This document shows, piece after piece, positions 1 through 7,109 of a stretch of DNA of 8,077 nucleotides; the first letter of the stretch is position 1; every line of letters starts with the position of its first letter. The notes beneath the pieces were generated by a model. That model had not been told where the DNA came from, did no database searches, and worked only from the letters and a program-made list of their open reading frames with translations. The DNA is from Woeseia sp. GTDB lineage: Bacteria; Pseudomonadota; Gammaproteobacteria; Steroidobacterales; Woeseiaceae. The stretch is taken from positions 1-8,077 of the forward strand of contig JABIUH010000120.1 in assembly GCA_018701055.1 (NCBI GenBank), written 5' to 3'. Made by a program: the position numbers and the translations under genes.

Positions 1-1
1 C

Positions 2-70
2 GGAAGTTTTTCGACGGCCTCCAGTGAAACGCCAGGTCGCGTCAATTCCAGTGTCACACTGGAACGATAA
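2..70 (+). CDS. gspM: GspM C-terminal end (5' truncated by window)
   Basis: Frame 2 is open from the left edge to a TAA at 68-70 and encodes 22 residues ending PGRVNSSVTLER. This resembles the usual end of type II secretion protein M, where a PG-x-V-x-(A/S)-x-(L/V)-T-L-x-R strand closes the periplasmic ferredoxin-like domain. GspM is a bitopic inner-membrane protein that partners GspL in the assembly platform. The call rests on this short tail and on gspN following directly, which is the normal gene order. Most of the gene lies outside the window. There is a 40-base gap to the preferred gspN start. Confidence 0.6.
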   Translation, partial: GSFSTASSETPGRVNSSVTLER

Positions 71-110
71 GCGCCGTGACGGTCGACAAAACGATCTACA
101 AGTCCTACCA

Positions 111-839
111 ATGAAACGTTACATTTTTGCGGGAGCATTCGTCTTTCTAGCCGTGTTGGTGACGACATTTCCGGCGCGCGTCGCCTACAACCTGTTTGCC
201 CCACCCGATATTGTATTGACCGGCGTTGAAGGTTCCGTTTGGAATGGCGTTGCCGCCGAAGGTCTGGCTGCCGGCGCCTACATAAGAAACCTGGCATGGA
301 GCGTCCAACCCAAAACATTATTAACCGGCAGGCTTGGCTTCAAATTGTCTGCGGAACCCGTCGCCGGAAAAATCAATGCGAACGTCACTATTGGTCTGAA
401 TAATTCCCTGATGCTGACTGATCTTACCGGTACGTTGCCACTCGACCTCGTCCATCAGGCCTTTCAGCAAGAAGGTATTCGTGGCGATGTTTCATTGAAC
501 TTCACCAGAATGGTGGTCGAAAACGGCCTACCCGTCGACGTAAGCGGAAACGTCACCGTCGCCAATTTTTTCGAACCCGGACTGTCCGCTAGCAAAATCG
601 GTGATTTCAAAGCAGAGTTTCGATCGGAAGACGGCAACATCACTGGCAACATTGATGATGTTTCCGGAATCCTGGATGTCGACGGCACGATCACCCTCTC
701 ACCCAATCGCAGTTACAGCATCATCGGGAATGTCGCTGCCCGGCCAAACGCACCGCCCTCCGTTAATCAGCGACTACAATTTCTTGGTTCGGCTGACGAA
801 CGCGGATTTCGTCCGTTTAGGTTTGAGGGTTCGCTGTAA
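111..839 (+). CDS. gspN: Type II secretion system protein N (GspN)
   Basis: This 242-residue protein is close to the usual GspN length of about 250. A short basic N-terminus (MKR) precedes one hydrophobic segment at about residues 4-22, which would anchor it in the inner membrane with the rest in the periplasm. Family hallmarks are the GVEGSVWNG motif at about residues 39-47 and the W-x-(V/L)-x-P-x-x-LLTGRL stretch that follows, then a beta-rich periplasmic domain with repeated short amphipathic strands. GspN is an accessory component of the type II secretion inner-membrane platform, encoded last in many gsp operons and dispensable in some species. The frame is open upstream to GTG codons at 51 and 24, which would overlap gspM. 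ATG 111 is preferred because it places the membrane anchor at the N-terminus, but no clear Shine-Dalgarno sequence precedes it. It probably shares the gspM transcript. Its stop is 10 bases from the convergent helicase gene. Confidence 0.88.
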   Translation: MKRYIFAGAFVFLAVLVTTFPARVAYNLFAPPDIVLTGVEGSVWNGVAAEGLAAGAYIRNLAWSVQPKTLLTGRLGFKLSAEPVAGKINANVTIGLNNSLMLTDLTGTLPLDLVHQAFQQEGIRGDVSLNFTRMVVENGLPVDVSGNVTVANFFEPGLSASKIGDFKAEFRSEDGNITGNIDDVSGILDVDGTITLSPNRSYSIIGNVAARPNAPPSVNQRLQFLGSADERGFRPFRFEGSL

Positions 840-855
840 CGGGTTGCTGTTACGG
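834..855. terminator. Short dyad spanning two convergent stop codons
   Basis: Bases 834-840 can pair with 849-855, giving seven pairs including one G-T wobble, around an 8-base loop. The stem contains the TAA of gspN (837-839) and the TAA of the helicase gene (850-852, read on the other strand). No T-run follows on either side, so it does not meet the usual intrinsic-terminator pattern. It is the only candidate structure between the two converging operons. It may only weakly slow transcription, or be a coincidence of the two stop codons. Confidence 0.25.
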
Positions 856-3800
856 CTCCACTTCGCAAAATTCTCTCAATAACGGAAAGTACAAAGCCGT
901 CCGTACCTCTTTACCACTCAGTTTTGCATAGATCGCTGCGTATCGACTGAGTTGAGGGCGGTACCGATCCGATTCCTGATGCAGAAATCCCTGCAAGTTT
1001 CCGCCTTCGTGCGTGCTGGTCTTGTAGTCCACAATCCAGTGAACGCCATTCTCATCAATTCTGATCCGATCGATCACTACCGATTCCGGCTGACCATCGA
1101 TGACGCCGGTAAGTGCAAGCTCGGTATGGCCTTCCCCCGCCAATAGCCACTGCCCCTTAGGGTCATGGCACATCCCATCCAACGCCTTTTTTGTTCGCGC
1201 CCAAACCGCATTGAATTGATCATCGGCGACACCTAGTTCGCGGGCCCAGCGATGAGTCAATAGCTCCTCCTGATCGGCATCGCGATTTTGAATATCTCCC
1301 TTGCGATCGGCCAAGCGTTGCAACCACCGATGCACAATCGTGCCAGCATGCCGAGCCTCCGTGCCTACCCAATAAAACTCAACCGCTTTTTCATCATCAA
1401 TGACATCAATGGGAATTTTTGCCGCAAAAGCCTCATGAACTTGCGGAATAGGCGCCTGCCACGACTTCCGAAAGCGTCGCAAAACTGGGTTAACAAACAC
1501 TTCGTTCACGTCGTCACTGCGTGCCAAACTTGCGCTCCATTCCGAAAACGCCATGGTGTAGTTTCTCTCAACGGCCGCCCATAAACGGGATAGCAACGAT
1601 CCGCTGACAGGTGGCCGAAAGGATTCACCCGCAGCGACCGTGGCAACGCTTCCAATCAGATGCAAAGAACGAACAGCCCTGGTGCACGCGACATACAGCA
1701 AACGGTCCAATTCCAATCGATCCTTATCTTTTTCCGTCGCAGCGATAAATTGGTGTAACGCATCGCTCTCAACTTCGGTGCGCGCGCCGACCGGGCTAAC
1801 AATCATCTCGGTCTCACCTGAGCTCAATGGCACATTTAGCCAGCTCAACACCTCACGGTCCCCGCCTCTGGTCGCACGACCCAGTGCCGGCAAAATTACG
1901 TGATCGAACTGTAGTCCCTTGGCCTTGTGCATCGTCATCAATTGCAATCGACAGTCAGGCGTGACCAAAGTAGAAACCCGTTCATCATCAAGTCGACGCT
2001 CTAAGTCTCGAACATCCTCGAGGGTACCCGCGTGCTCGATCTTCTCGATCACTGCGAGATATCGATAAATATTCTCCAATTCATTCGCATCGCCCAGAAT
2101 GGCAGGGCCGCCCAATGCGCACCAGGCCAGCTCGATGCGATCGCGCAATGTCTGCGACGCACTGCGCTGCCGAAACGGTGCAATCGTCTCGAGAAATTCG
2201 TTCAATCGACGCAATCCATCGGCAGACAACGCCCGCCGTCTTTCTGGATCGTCGCAAAGTTCCGGCACGGTTCGCTCAATGTCGTTACACACCAATGCGT
2301 GCAAATCGTGCCAGTCGAGACCTATCCATGGTCCACGGAGCAACGCAAGCCAGGCAAGACGATCACCTTCGTGGCAGAGACTACGGGTAAGCGCGAGCAC
2401 GTCGATTATTTCCGGTAAGTCGGTCAAGCGATCGATTTCAATCGCCTGATATTCGATGCATTTTTGCCGTAGGAGTGGCAGCAGAGAAGTCAATTGCGTG
2501 CGACTACGCACCAAGATCGCAACACTTTCGCTGCTCGACGATTCAAGACACTTCTCGACAACGCCAAGCGTATGTTCTGCTTCTGCATCCGCGTCGGCAT
2601 CGAACAGAGAATGGACGACATATTCACCTTCATCTGCATGCTGCTCGACCGGTATTGCTTCGGCGTAAGAGATCGCACCGATCGATACATCGTCCTGTAT
2701 GGGTAGCACCTGCGCGAAAACGGTATTAAACCAATGCACCAAATGCTCACCCGAGCGAAAGTTCTTGCGCAACAGCAATGAATCCAGCGATACATTGCCT
2801 ACCCCGTTCTCGCGCGCGAGTAAAAACTCGCCTACTTCCGCATCTCGGAACCGATAGATCGATTGCATGGGATCACCGACACAAAACAAGGTCCGACCGT
2901 CGTCAGGCTCCCAGCCTGAAACAAGCTGCCGCAGTAACTCATATTGACTTAACGAAGTGTCCTGCATTTCATCGACCAGCAGATGGCGAATCTGGTAGTC
3001 AAGGATTAGTGCGATTTCGCCCGGCGCGTCCGAGGATCCCAGCGCGCGCCCCGCCGACATGGCGACCTCATTGTGATCACTAACCCCTCGCTCACCAAAC
3101 AATCGCCGTAACTCCCCCACGGCCAATGGCAGTACGTGGAACAGCGCGAGTAGCACCTGCCACTGGTCTTCCGTGTAACTTGGTTCTGGAAGTAAACGAC
3201 ATCGGTGTAGACGATCACGCAAATCCTCACGATCCTGAAATGCAGTAATTAAGTCTTTGAGAGAGTTTTTATTATCATCATCGCCTGCCGGAAAGCCGTC
3301 ATTTTTATTGATTATTTTTCGCCACGTCCCGGCCTTTGTGAGCAGTAAGCCGACCATCGCTTGCCACTTATCGCGATGGTCTGCGTGCGCATCAGGCAGT
3401 TGCGACAATTCTGCAAATTGCACAAACGGGTGTTCGACTTTTCCTGCATCCATTAAGTTTTCAGCGGCATGTTTCAGGAGGCGCTGTAGCTCAACGTCGT
3501 ATTCTGCCGGCAACAACGCGCGCAACAGACCAAGCTCACCACTGACAACCTTAGTCAGTGTCGCTTCGAGCATTGCTCGAGCATTACGAGCATCGGCAGC
3601 GTTGGAAAAACCGGTCCCTGTGATGGCCAGCCATTGCTCGCGCGAGCCAAGCATGCGAGCCAGGTAAGCAAGATACAAAGCGACATTGTTATCAAGATGC
3701 GTCAATACCTCTGATACAGCGGTTGCCGCACCGTCATCTGACGTTAAATAGTCAAGAGTCGCAGCGGCGGCTTCCCGGTACACCGCTCTAAGCTCTGCAT

Positions 3801-4248
3801 CCGTGAGCGTAGAACCCGCCCCACCCAATCCGGAACTAATCGGTGCGGATCTTGCAATGCCCGCGCCGAATGCGTCGACAGTTTCGATCCGCATGCGGCC
3901 CGGAGATTTAATGAGATTCCAGTTTTCTTTCTCGTCCTGAGACAACGCATTTTGCGCCAGCGATAACGTAAGTTGTTCGTGTTCCGATTTGGCAGTCAAT
4001 CCATCACGCGCACCTTTTAGCGCAGTCATGACCCGCAATTGCATTTCCAGTGCCGCTTTTCGCGTAAATGTGATGGCGAGTATTTCTTCCGGATTTTTTA
4101 CCTGCGGCAATAAGCTCAGGTATCGCTGGATCAGCAACTCGGTCTTTCCGGAACCTGCGGGTGCTTGCACGATGCACGAACGCGAAACGTTCAACGCATC
4201 AATTCGCGCCTGCCGGTCGAGTTCGAGAAGGTCCTGATCAGTTCGCAC
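850..4248 (-). CDS. AddA/RecB-like UvrD-family helicase-nuclease
   Basis: This 1132-residue SF1A DNA helicase carries a C-terminal RecB-family nuclease. Visible helicase motifs, in order, are Walker A APAGSGKT (29-36), Ia ILAITFTRKAALEM (56-69), Walker B LLVDEMQDTS (D426, E427), III VGDPMQSIYRFRDAE (457-471), IV RKNFRS (494-499), V MTMHKAKGLQFDHV (771-784) and VI LYVACTRA (851-858). The nuclease keeps GTIVH (H973), an acidic residue in VVIDRI (D1060), IVDYKTS (D1074, K1076) and the Q-L-x-x-Y element (Q1099, Y1103), so it should be catalytically competent. Length and layout match AddA and RecB (about 1100-1200). With its AddB-like partner it should unwind and degrade double-strand DNA ends to prepare them for recombination. 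The start is GTG 4248, backed by GAGGA at 4257-4261 eight bases upstream, and it overlaps the upstream gene by 11 bases. It could equally be called an exonuclease V beta-like protein. The paralogue name is less certain than the biochemical class. Confidence 0.93.
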   Translation of the reverse strand: MRTDQDLLELDRQARIDALNVSRSCIVQAPAGSGKTELLIQRYLSLLPQVKNPEEILAITFTRKAALEMQLRVMTALKGARDGLTAKSEHEQLTLSLAQNALSQDEKENWNLIKSPGRMRIETVDAFGAGIARSAPISSGLGGAGSTLTDAELRAVYREAAAATLDYLTSDDGAATAVSEVLTHLDNNVALYLAYLARMLGSREQWLAITGTGFSNAADARNARAMLEATLTKVVSGELGLLRALLPAEYDVELQRLLKHAAENLMDAGKVEHPFVQFAELSQLPDAHADHRDKWQAMVGLLLTKAGTWRKIINKNDGFPAGDDDNKNSLKDLITAFQDREDLRDRLHRCRLLPEPSYTEDQWQVLLALFHVLPLAVGELRRLFGERGVSDHNEVAMSAGRALGSSDAPGEIALILDYQIRHLLVDEMQDTSLSQYELLRQLVSGWEPDDGRTLFCVGDPMQSIYRFRDAEVGEFLLARENGVGNVSLDSLLLRKNFRSGEHLVHWFNTVFAQVLPIQDDVSIGAISYAEAIPVEQHADEGEYVVHSLFDADADAEAEHTLGVVEKCLESSSSESVAILVRSRTQLTSLLPLLRQKCIEYQAIEIDRLTDLPEIIDVLALTRSLCHEGDRLAWLALLRGPWIGLDWHDLHALVCNDIERTVPELCDDPERRRALSADGLRRLNEFLETIAPFRQRSASQTLRDRIELAWCALGGPAILGDANELENIYRYLAVIEKIEHAGTLEDVRDLERRLDDERVSTLVTPDCRLQLMTMHKAKGLQFDHVILPALGRATRGGDREVLSWLNVPLSSGETEMIVSPVGARTEVESDALHQFIAATEKDKDRLELDRLLYVACTRAVRSLHLIGSVATVAAGESFRPPVSGSLLSRLWAAVERNYTMAFSEWSASLARSDDVNEVFVNPVLRRFRKSWQAPIPQVHEAFAAKIPIDVIDDEKAVEFYWVGTEARHAGTIVHRWLQRLADRKGDIQNRDADQEELLTHRWARELGVADDQFNAVWARTKKALDGMCHDPKGQWLLAGEGHTELALTGVIDGQPESVVIDRIRIDENGVHWIVDYKTSTHEGGNLQGFLHQESDRYRPQLSRYAAIYAKLSGKEVRTALYFPLLREFCEVEP

Positions 4249-6847
4249 GCAGCAATTCCTCTTTCCGGCTGAGTATGGCCAACGGCCGACTCTCTGCGAC
4301 CGACATCATTAAGTTGACTCGTACATCACCGCCAGCCAATGCTTGCAACGATCGATCAACTTCTGCTCGCCAGGCATCAAGCGTCGCAGGCCAATCATCT
4401 ACAGGGTGCTTCCCGAATCCCCCAGCACCCGCACCTTTTCCCTGGACCGAGCGTGAATCGACGTTCAGTAAAGCTAAACCACCTATTGGCCCGCCATGTG
4501 CCGCAGCATAAACCACTAATTGTAAATCGGTCAGGTCGCCGGACCCGTTCAGAAAGTGCTTAGGCAATCCTGTTTTGTAATCGATGATAAGCATTTCGCC
4601 ATCGACCAGTCGATCGATTCTGTCCACCCGCAACCCCAGGTTCACGCCAAACTTGCTGTAATCTAGTTTCTCTTCGAGGTCGACAACTGCGAACTCCTCC
4701 CGCATGCATTCGGCCGCCACAAAATCCTGCAATAGTTGCAGCAACCGATTCCGCTCAAGACCAAGCAGTCGCCGATGCAATTCGTCGCCTAATCGATGCT
4801 GTTCCGCGAGCGCCATATCGACCGCGCTTCCGACCCTGTTAATCAGATCCTCGTTCGACCATGCCGCAATTTCAGATTGCGATGGTTTGTGCGCATACAG
4901 ATTGTGCAACGCGTGATGAATAATGTTGCCGCGCACGCTTGCCGATAACCCTGTTTCGATGGTCTCCAGAGACCGAACCCCGAGTCGGCCAAGGACAAAG
5001 GCACTCAGGGGCTCGACATATTGTCGTTGTACGGTATAGGCGCCGCCGCGCACCTGTTCCGCGTCACCGATCGCAGGAGGCGTATCTGTCTCGACGTGAA
5101 ATTCATCTTGACCGATTAGTGAGCGTGCAAACCAGCCGGGATCAATCTCCGTTTGAATCGACTCCAGCGTAAATTCCTCCAGAAGCCCGCTCGGCGTTAA
5201 CTCCAGATCATCTCTCGTTGCGACCCAACTTAAAATGGGTTCATTAGACGAACTAATGAGCCCACCAAGAACCTGGCGCGCGAAACTGAGTGTGTCTGCC
5301 GGCGTCGCATCCGGCATTCCGTGTTTTCGTTGCAACGCGAACGATACGAATTTCGTGGGATTTGCCTTAGCTGGCCATTGCGATGCATCAAGCCCGCTAA
5401 TCCACACTGCATCAAATTCCATGCCTGCAGCTTCAAGCGATCCAAGCACTCGCACCAGACCCGTGCCGGACTCCGGCTGATACAAAACATCCGACGCCAT
5501 CGCATTGAGTCGTCGAATAGCCTCTCCGAAATTCATGGTTGGGGCGACAATCTGTAGGCGCGCAAATTCATTGAGAAGCTCGCGCCATCGATTGTTCAGC
5601 TGAAATTCGTCGCTATCAAGTGTCGCAGGGCCCGGCCAAAACACAGCCGCAAGCAATTGATCAATTCGCTCCGCCCATTCCCCCGGTGATGCCACGTGAC
5701 GAATCTGATCCTGCATTTCCGCCAATGTCGCGACGCACCCCATAAAGGTTCGCGCATCTGCACGCTCTTCACGCGGTGCAAAATGGGCTTGAAATACCGC
5801 GGGGCTCCAGGTCCTGTCAGGAAATCTGCGCAGCCTCGATTCAACACGGACTCGACTACCCATGTCATCGCAAGCAATGCAACGACTGCGCAGCAGCACC
5901 CCAACTTCACGGCTATTCAAACCGTGCTGTATCCAGCGCAGCACTAGCATTGCTACGACGACAGCCGGATATTCCACCAACTTGCGGCCATAAGATACAT
6001 TCGCAGCGGCCGCAAATTTGGGCCCGCCAAATTGCCACCCGGGAACTAAACCCTCTTTTACGAGCCGCGCGACACCGGACGCATCTGCGTCAAGCGCTGG
6101 CACCACGATAGCAATCTCGGCACAGGGGTTAGCATCAAGTCGTTCGCGCGCCCAACGACCGGCCGCACGCATTTCAGCTTCAAGATGGACGTATGCACAC
6201 AGGCCGGGCTTTTTCTGAAGCGATGGCGAAGGCGATTTTTCAGCCCTACAGCCCTGTCCCTCTATTGCTGTAATCACCTCGGCAGTGGCCGGGTTTATTC
6301 GGTCGAATCCGGCCAAAACAATGCTTGGCGGCGGCAAGCATCGCTTACTCGCAATCAACGTTGCGACCACCGCAGCCTTGCCACCCATATCCATCCATCG
6401 ATTCGCCCGCAGCTTTCGCGCATAGTCCCTTGCCGTTGCCGCAAACAGTTGCTCATCCTGACTCCTTGCGGCTGCCGTCAGCTCCGCGACGGATACACGC
6501 CACTCCTCCAGTCTCTGCCACGAGTCAAAGGTCTGTCGGGCAAGGCTGGTAAACCCGGGCAGGTCCTCTGCAATATGCTGCGCCAAACATTGCTCCCACA
6601 GGAGTTCTGCGGAATGGGAATCCAGCAACACGGGTATCTCTAACGGTTCCGAGGCCGCGGCAAGTTGACGGGACAGCCAATCCGACCAGGACCATATGGG
6701 TGGTGTCAGCCATGCTTCACGACCCCGGTCCAATTGGTCCGCGTCATAGGCTTGGCGTAGCTCCCGCGATAATCGACGGCTGGCGGTGATGACTTCGCCC
6801 CCATTGCGAAGCGCGGCGCTTAACCAGACATACTTTGAGCTAGGCAC
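4238..6847 (-). CDS. AddB-like PD-(D/E)XK nuclease, probable DNA repair protein
   Basis: With this start the protein has 869 residues, close to the roughly 900 of the bacterial 'probable DNA repair protein' family related to AddB (TIGR03623). The N-terminal part (about 1-590) resembles an inactive helicase fold. It has ITASRRLSREL (20-30) and AWLTPPIWSWSDWL (45-58) where family members carry T-x-x-(R/S)-R-L and a W-x-P-x-x-x-x-W block, but no Walker A. FDAVWISGLDASQWP (478-492) matches the AddB-type V-W-x-x-G-L-x-x-x-x-W-P block. The C-terminal nuclease keeps RGNIIH (R639, H644), LRVDRIDRL (D742), IIDYKTG (D756, K758) and LQLVVY (Q776, Y780), so it should cut DNA. None of the four expected iron-sulfur cysteines is present; the aligned residues are E612, A851, R854 and S860. 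GTG 6847 is chosen because AGGAG lies 10 bases upstream. A longer reading from GTG 6898 adds 17 residues but has no clear ribosome site. It is the first gene of the operon and is coupled to the AddA-like gene. Confidence 0.87.
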   Translation of the reverse strand: MPSSKYVWLSAALRNGGEVITASRRLSRELRQAYDADQLDRGREAWLTPPIWSWSDWLSRQLAAASEPLEIPVLLDSHSAELLWEQCLAQHIAEDLPGFTSLARQTFDSWQRLEEWRVSVAELTAAARSQDEQLFAATARDYARKLRANRWMDMGGKAAVVATLIASKRCLPPPSIVLAGFDRINPATAEVITAIEGQGCRAEKSPSPSLQKKPGLCAYVHLEAEMRAAGRWARERLDANPCAEIAIVVPALDADASGVARLVKEGLVPGWQFGGPKFAAAANVSYGRKLVEYPAVVVAMLVLRWIQHGLNSREVGVLLRSRCIACDDMGSRVRVESRLRRFPDRTWSPAVFQAHFAPREERADARTFMGCVATLAEMQDQIRHVASPGEWAERIDQLLAAVFWPGPATLDSDEFQLNNRWRELLNEFARLQIVAPTMNFGEAIRRLNAMASDVLYQPESGTGLVRVLGSLEAAGMEFDAVWISGLDASQWPAKANPTKFVSFALQRKHGMPDATPADTLSFARQVLGGLISSSNEPILSWVATRDDLELTPSGLLEEFTLESIQTEIDPGWFARSLIGQDEFHVETDTPPAIGDAEQVRGGAYTVQRQYVEPLSAFVLGRLGVRSLETIETGLSASVRGNIIHHALHNLYAHKPSQSEIAAWSNEDLINRVGSAVDMALAEQHRLGDELHRRLLGLERNRLLQLLQDFVAAECMREEFAVVDLEEKLDYSKFGVNLGLRVDRIDRLVDGEMLIIDYKTGLPKHFLNGSGDLTDLQLVVYAAAHGGPIGGLALLNVDSRSVQGKGAGAGGFGKHPVDDWPATLDAWRAEVDRSLQALAGGDVRVNLMMSVAESRPLAILSRKEELLRAN
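4257..4261 (-). promoter_or_regulatory. Ribosome binding site deciding the AddA-like GTG start
   Basis: On the minus strand GAGGA lies eight bases before GTG 4248. It is embedded in the last codons of the AddB-like gene (K-E-E-L-L-R-A-N-stop). Good spacing and the 11-base overlap GTGCGAACTGA, which holds both the start and the upstream TGA, support this GTG as the true start and suggest coupled translation giving balanced amounts of the two subunits. Confidence 0.7.
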
Positions 6848-6857
6848 AGCTGCGACA

Positions 6858-6862
6858 CTCCT
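6858..6862 (-). promoter_or_regulatory. Ribosome binding site favouring the 6847 start of the AddB-like gene
   Basis: AGGAG on the minus strand lies 10 bases upstream of GTG 6847. The alternative GTG at 6898 is preceded by CTGTCAGTCTTA, which has no purine-rich Shine-Dalgarno. The extra 17 residues of the longer reading look unlike the start of the family, where the conserved G-x-x-V-x-T-x-x-R-x-L block lies near the N-terminus. Confidence 0.55.
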
Positions 6863-6903
6863 GACTTTGACCGCCCAGCATGGCGCTGGCAACGTCACTA
6901 AGA

Positions 6904-6922
6904 CTGACAGAATTCATGTCAG
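6904..6922. promoter_or_regulatory. Dyad CTGACA-N7-TGTCAG in the AddB-like leader
   Basis: A perfect 6-base inverted repeat with a 7-base centre (read here on the plus strand) lies between the proposed promoter and the proposed GTG 6847, just upstream of the alternative GTG 6898. It could be an operator for a dimeric regulator or a small leader hairpin. It is not a LexA box of the CTGT-N8-ACAG type because the spacing is three bases too long. No repressor can be named. The repeat is short enough to arise by chance. Confidence 0.3.
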
Positions 6923-6952
6923 CAACTGAAGGCATTGCCGCTAATGGGATTG

Positions 6953-6980
6953 AATATTGCATACGATTGAGAATTGTCGA
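6953..6980 (-). promoter_or_regulatory. Candidate sigma-70 promoter of the repair operon
   Basis: On the minus strand a -35-like TCGACA (plus 6975-6980, five of six matches to TTGACA) is followed after 16 bases by AATATT (6953-6958, four of six matches to TATAAT). A TGC immediately before the -10 gives an extended -10 element. Transcription would begin near 6945, leaving a leader of about 98 bases before GTG 6847. The site sits between the terminator of the right-hand gene and the AddB-like start, which is where an operon promoter is needed. It was found by eye only. Confidence 0.4.
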
Positions 6981-7003
6981 GTGCTTGTGCGCGGACCGCA
7001 AGC

Positions 7004-7038
7004 AAAATAAAACCCGACCACCCATAGGGTGGTCGGGT
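7004..7038 (-). terminator. Intrinsic terminator downstream of the lipoprotein gene
   Basis: Bases 7012-7023 (ACCCGACCACCC) pair perfectly with 7027-7038 around the 3-base loop ATA, a 12-pair GC-rich stem. On the minus strand the stem is followed directly by a T-rich tail, TTTTATTTT (7004-7012, the first T shared with the stem base). No T-run follows on the plus strand, so it acts on minus-strand transcription. It lies about 70 bases past the stop of the lipoprotein gene and should keep its transcript out of the repair operon. An outer pair, GCGGACC (6991-6997) with GGTCCGC (7040-7046), could enclose the whole structure. Confidence 0.88.
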
Positions 7039-7109
7039 GGGTCCGCACGGAGATTGCGGATGCGTGGTCAGACCGCCAACTCGGGTCGTGAAACCGGAGT
7101 TAATTCGAT

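Noticed and set aside
24..110. Longer gspN reading from GTG 24 or GTG 51
   Set aside because: It adds a polar, basic stretch ahead of the membrane anchor that does not resemble GspN N-termini, overlaps gspM, and lacks a ribosome site.
2032..2449. Overlapping + strand ORFs of 91-128 codons inside the helicase gene
   Set aside because: They lie opposite a well-supported coding frame with conserved helicase sequence and have R-, S- and C-rich composition typical of antisense shadows.
2580..2620. Low-complexity stretch encoding D-A-D-A-D-A-E-A-E in the helicase
   Set aside because: This is a short acidic linker between helicase motifs with no sign of an expanding repeat.
6904..6922. LexA (SOS) box upstream of the repair operon
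   Set aside because: The arms are CTGACA and TGTCAG with a 7-base centre. The SOS consensus is CTGT-N8-ACAG, 16 bases in all, and the spacing here does not fit.
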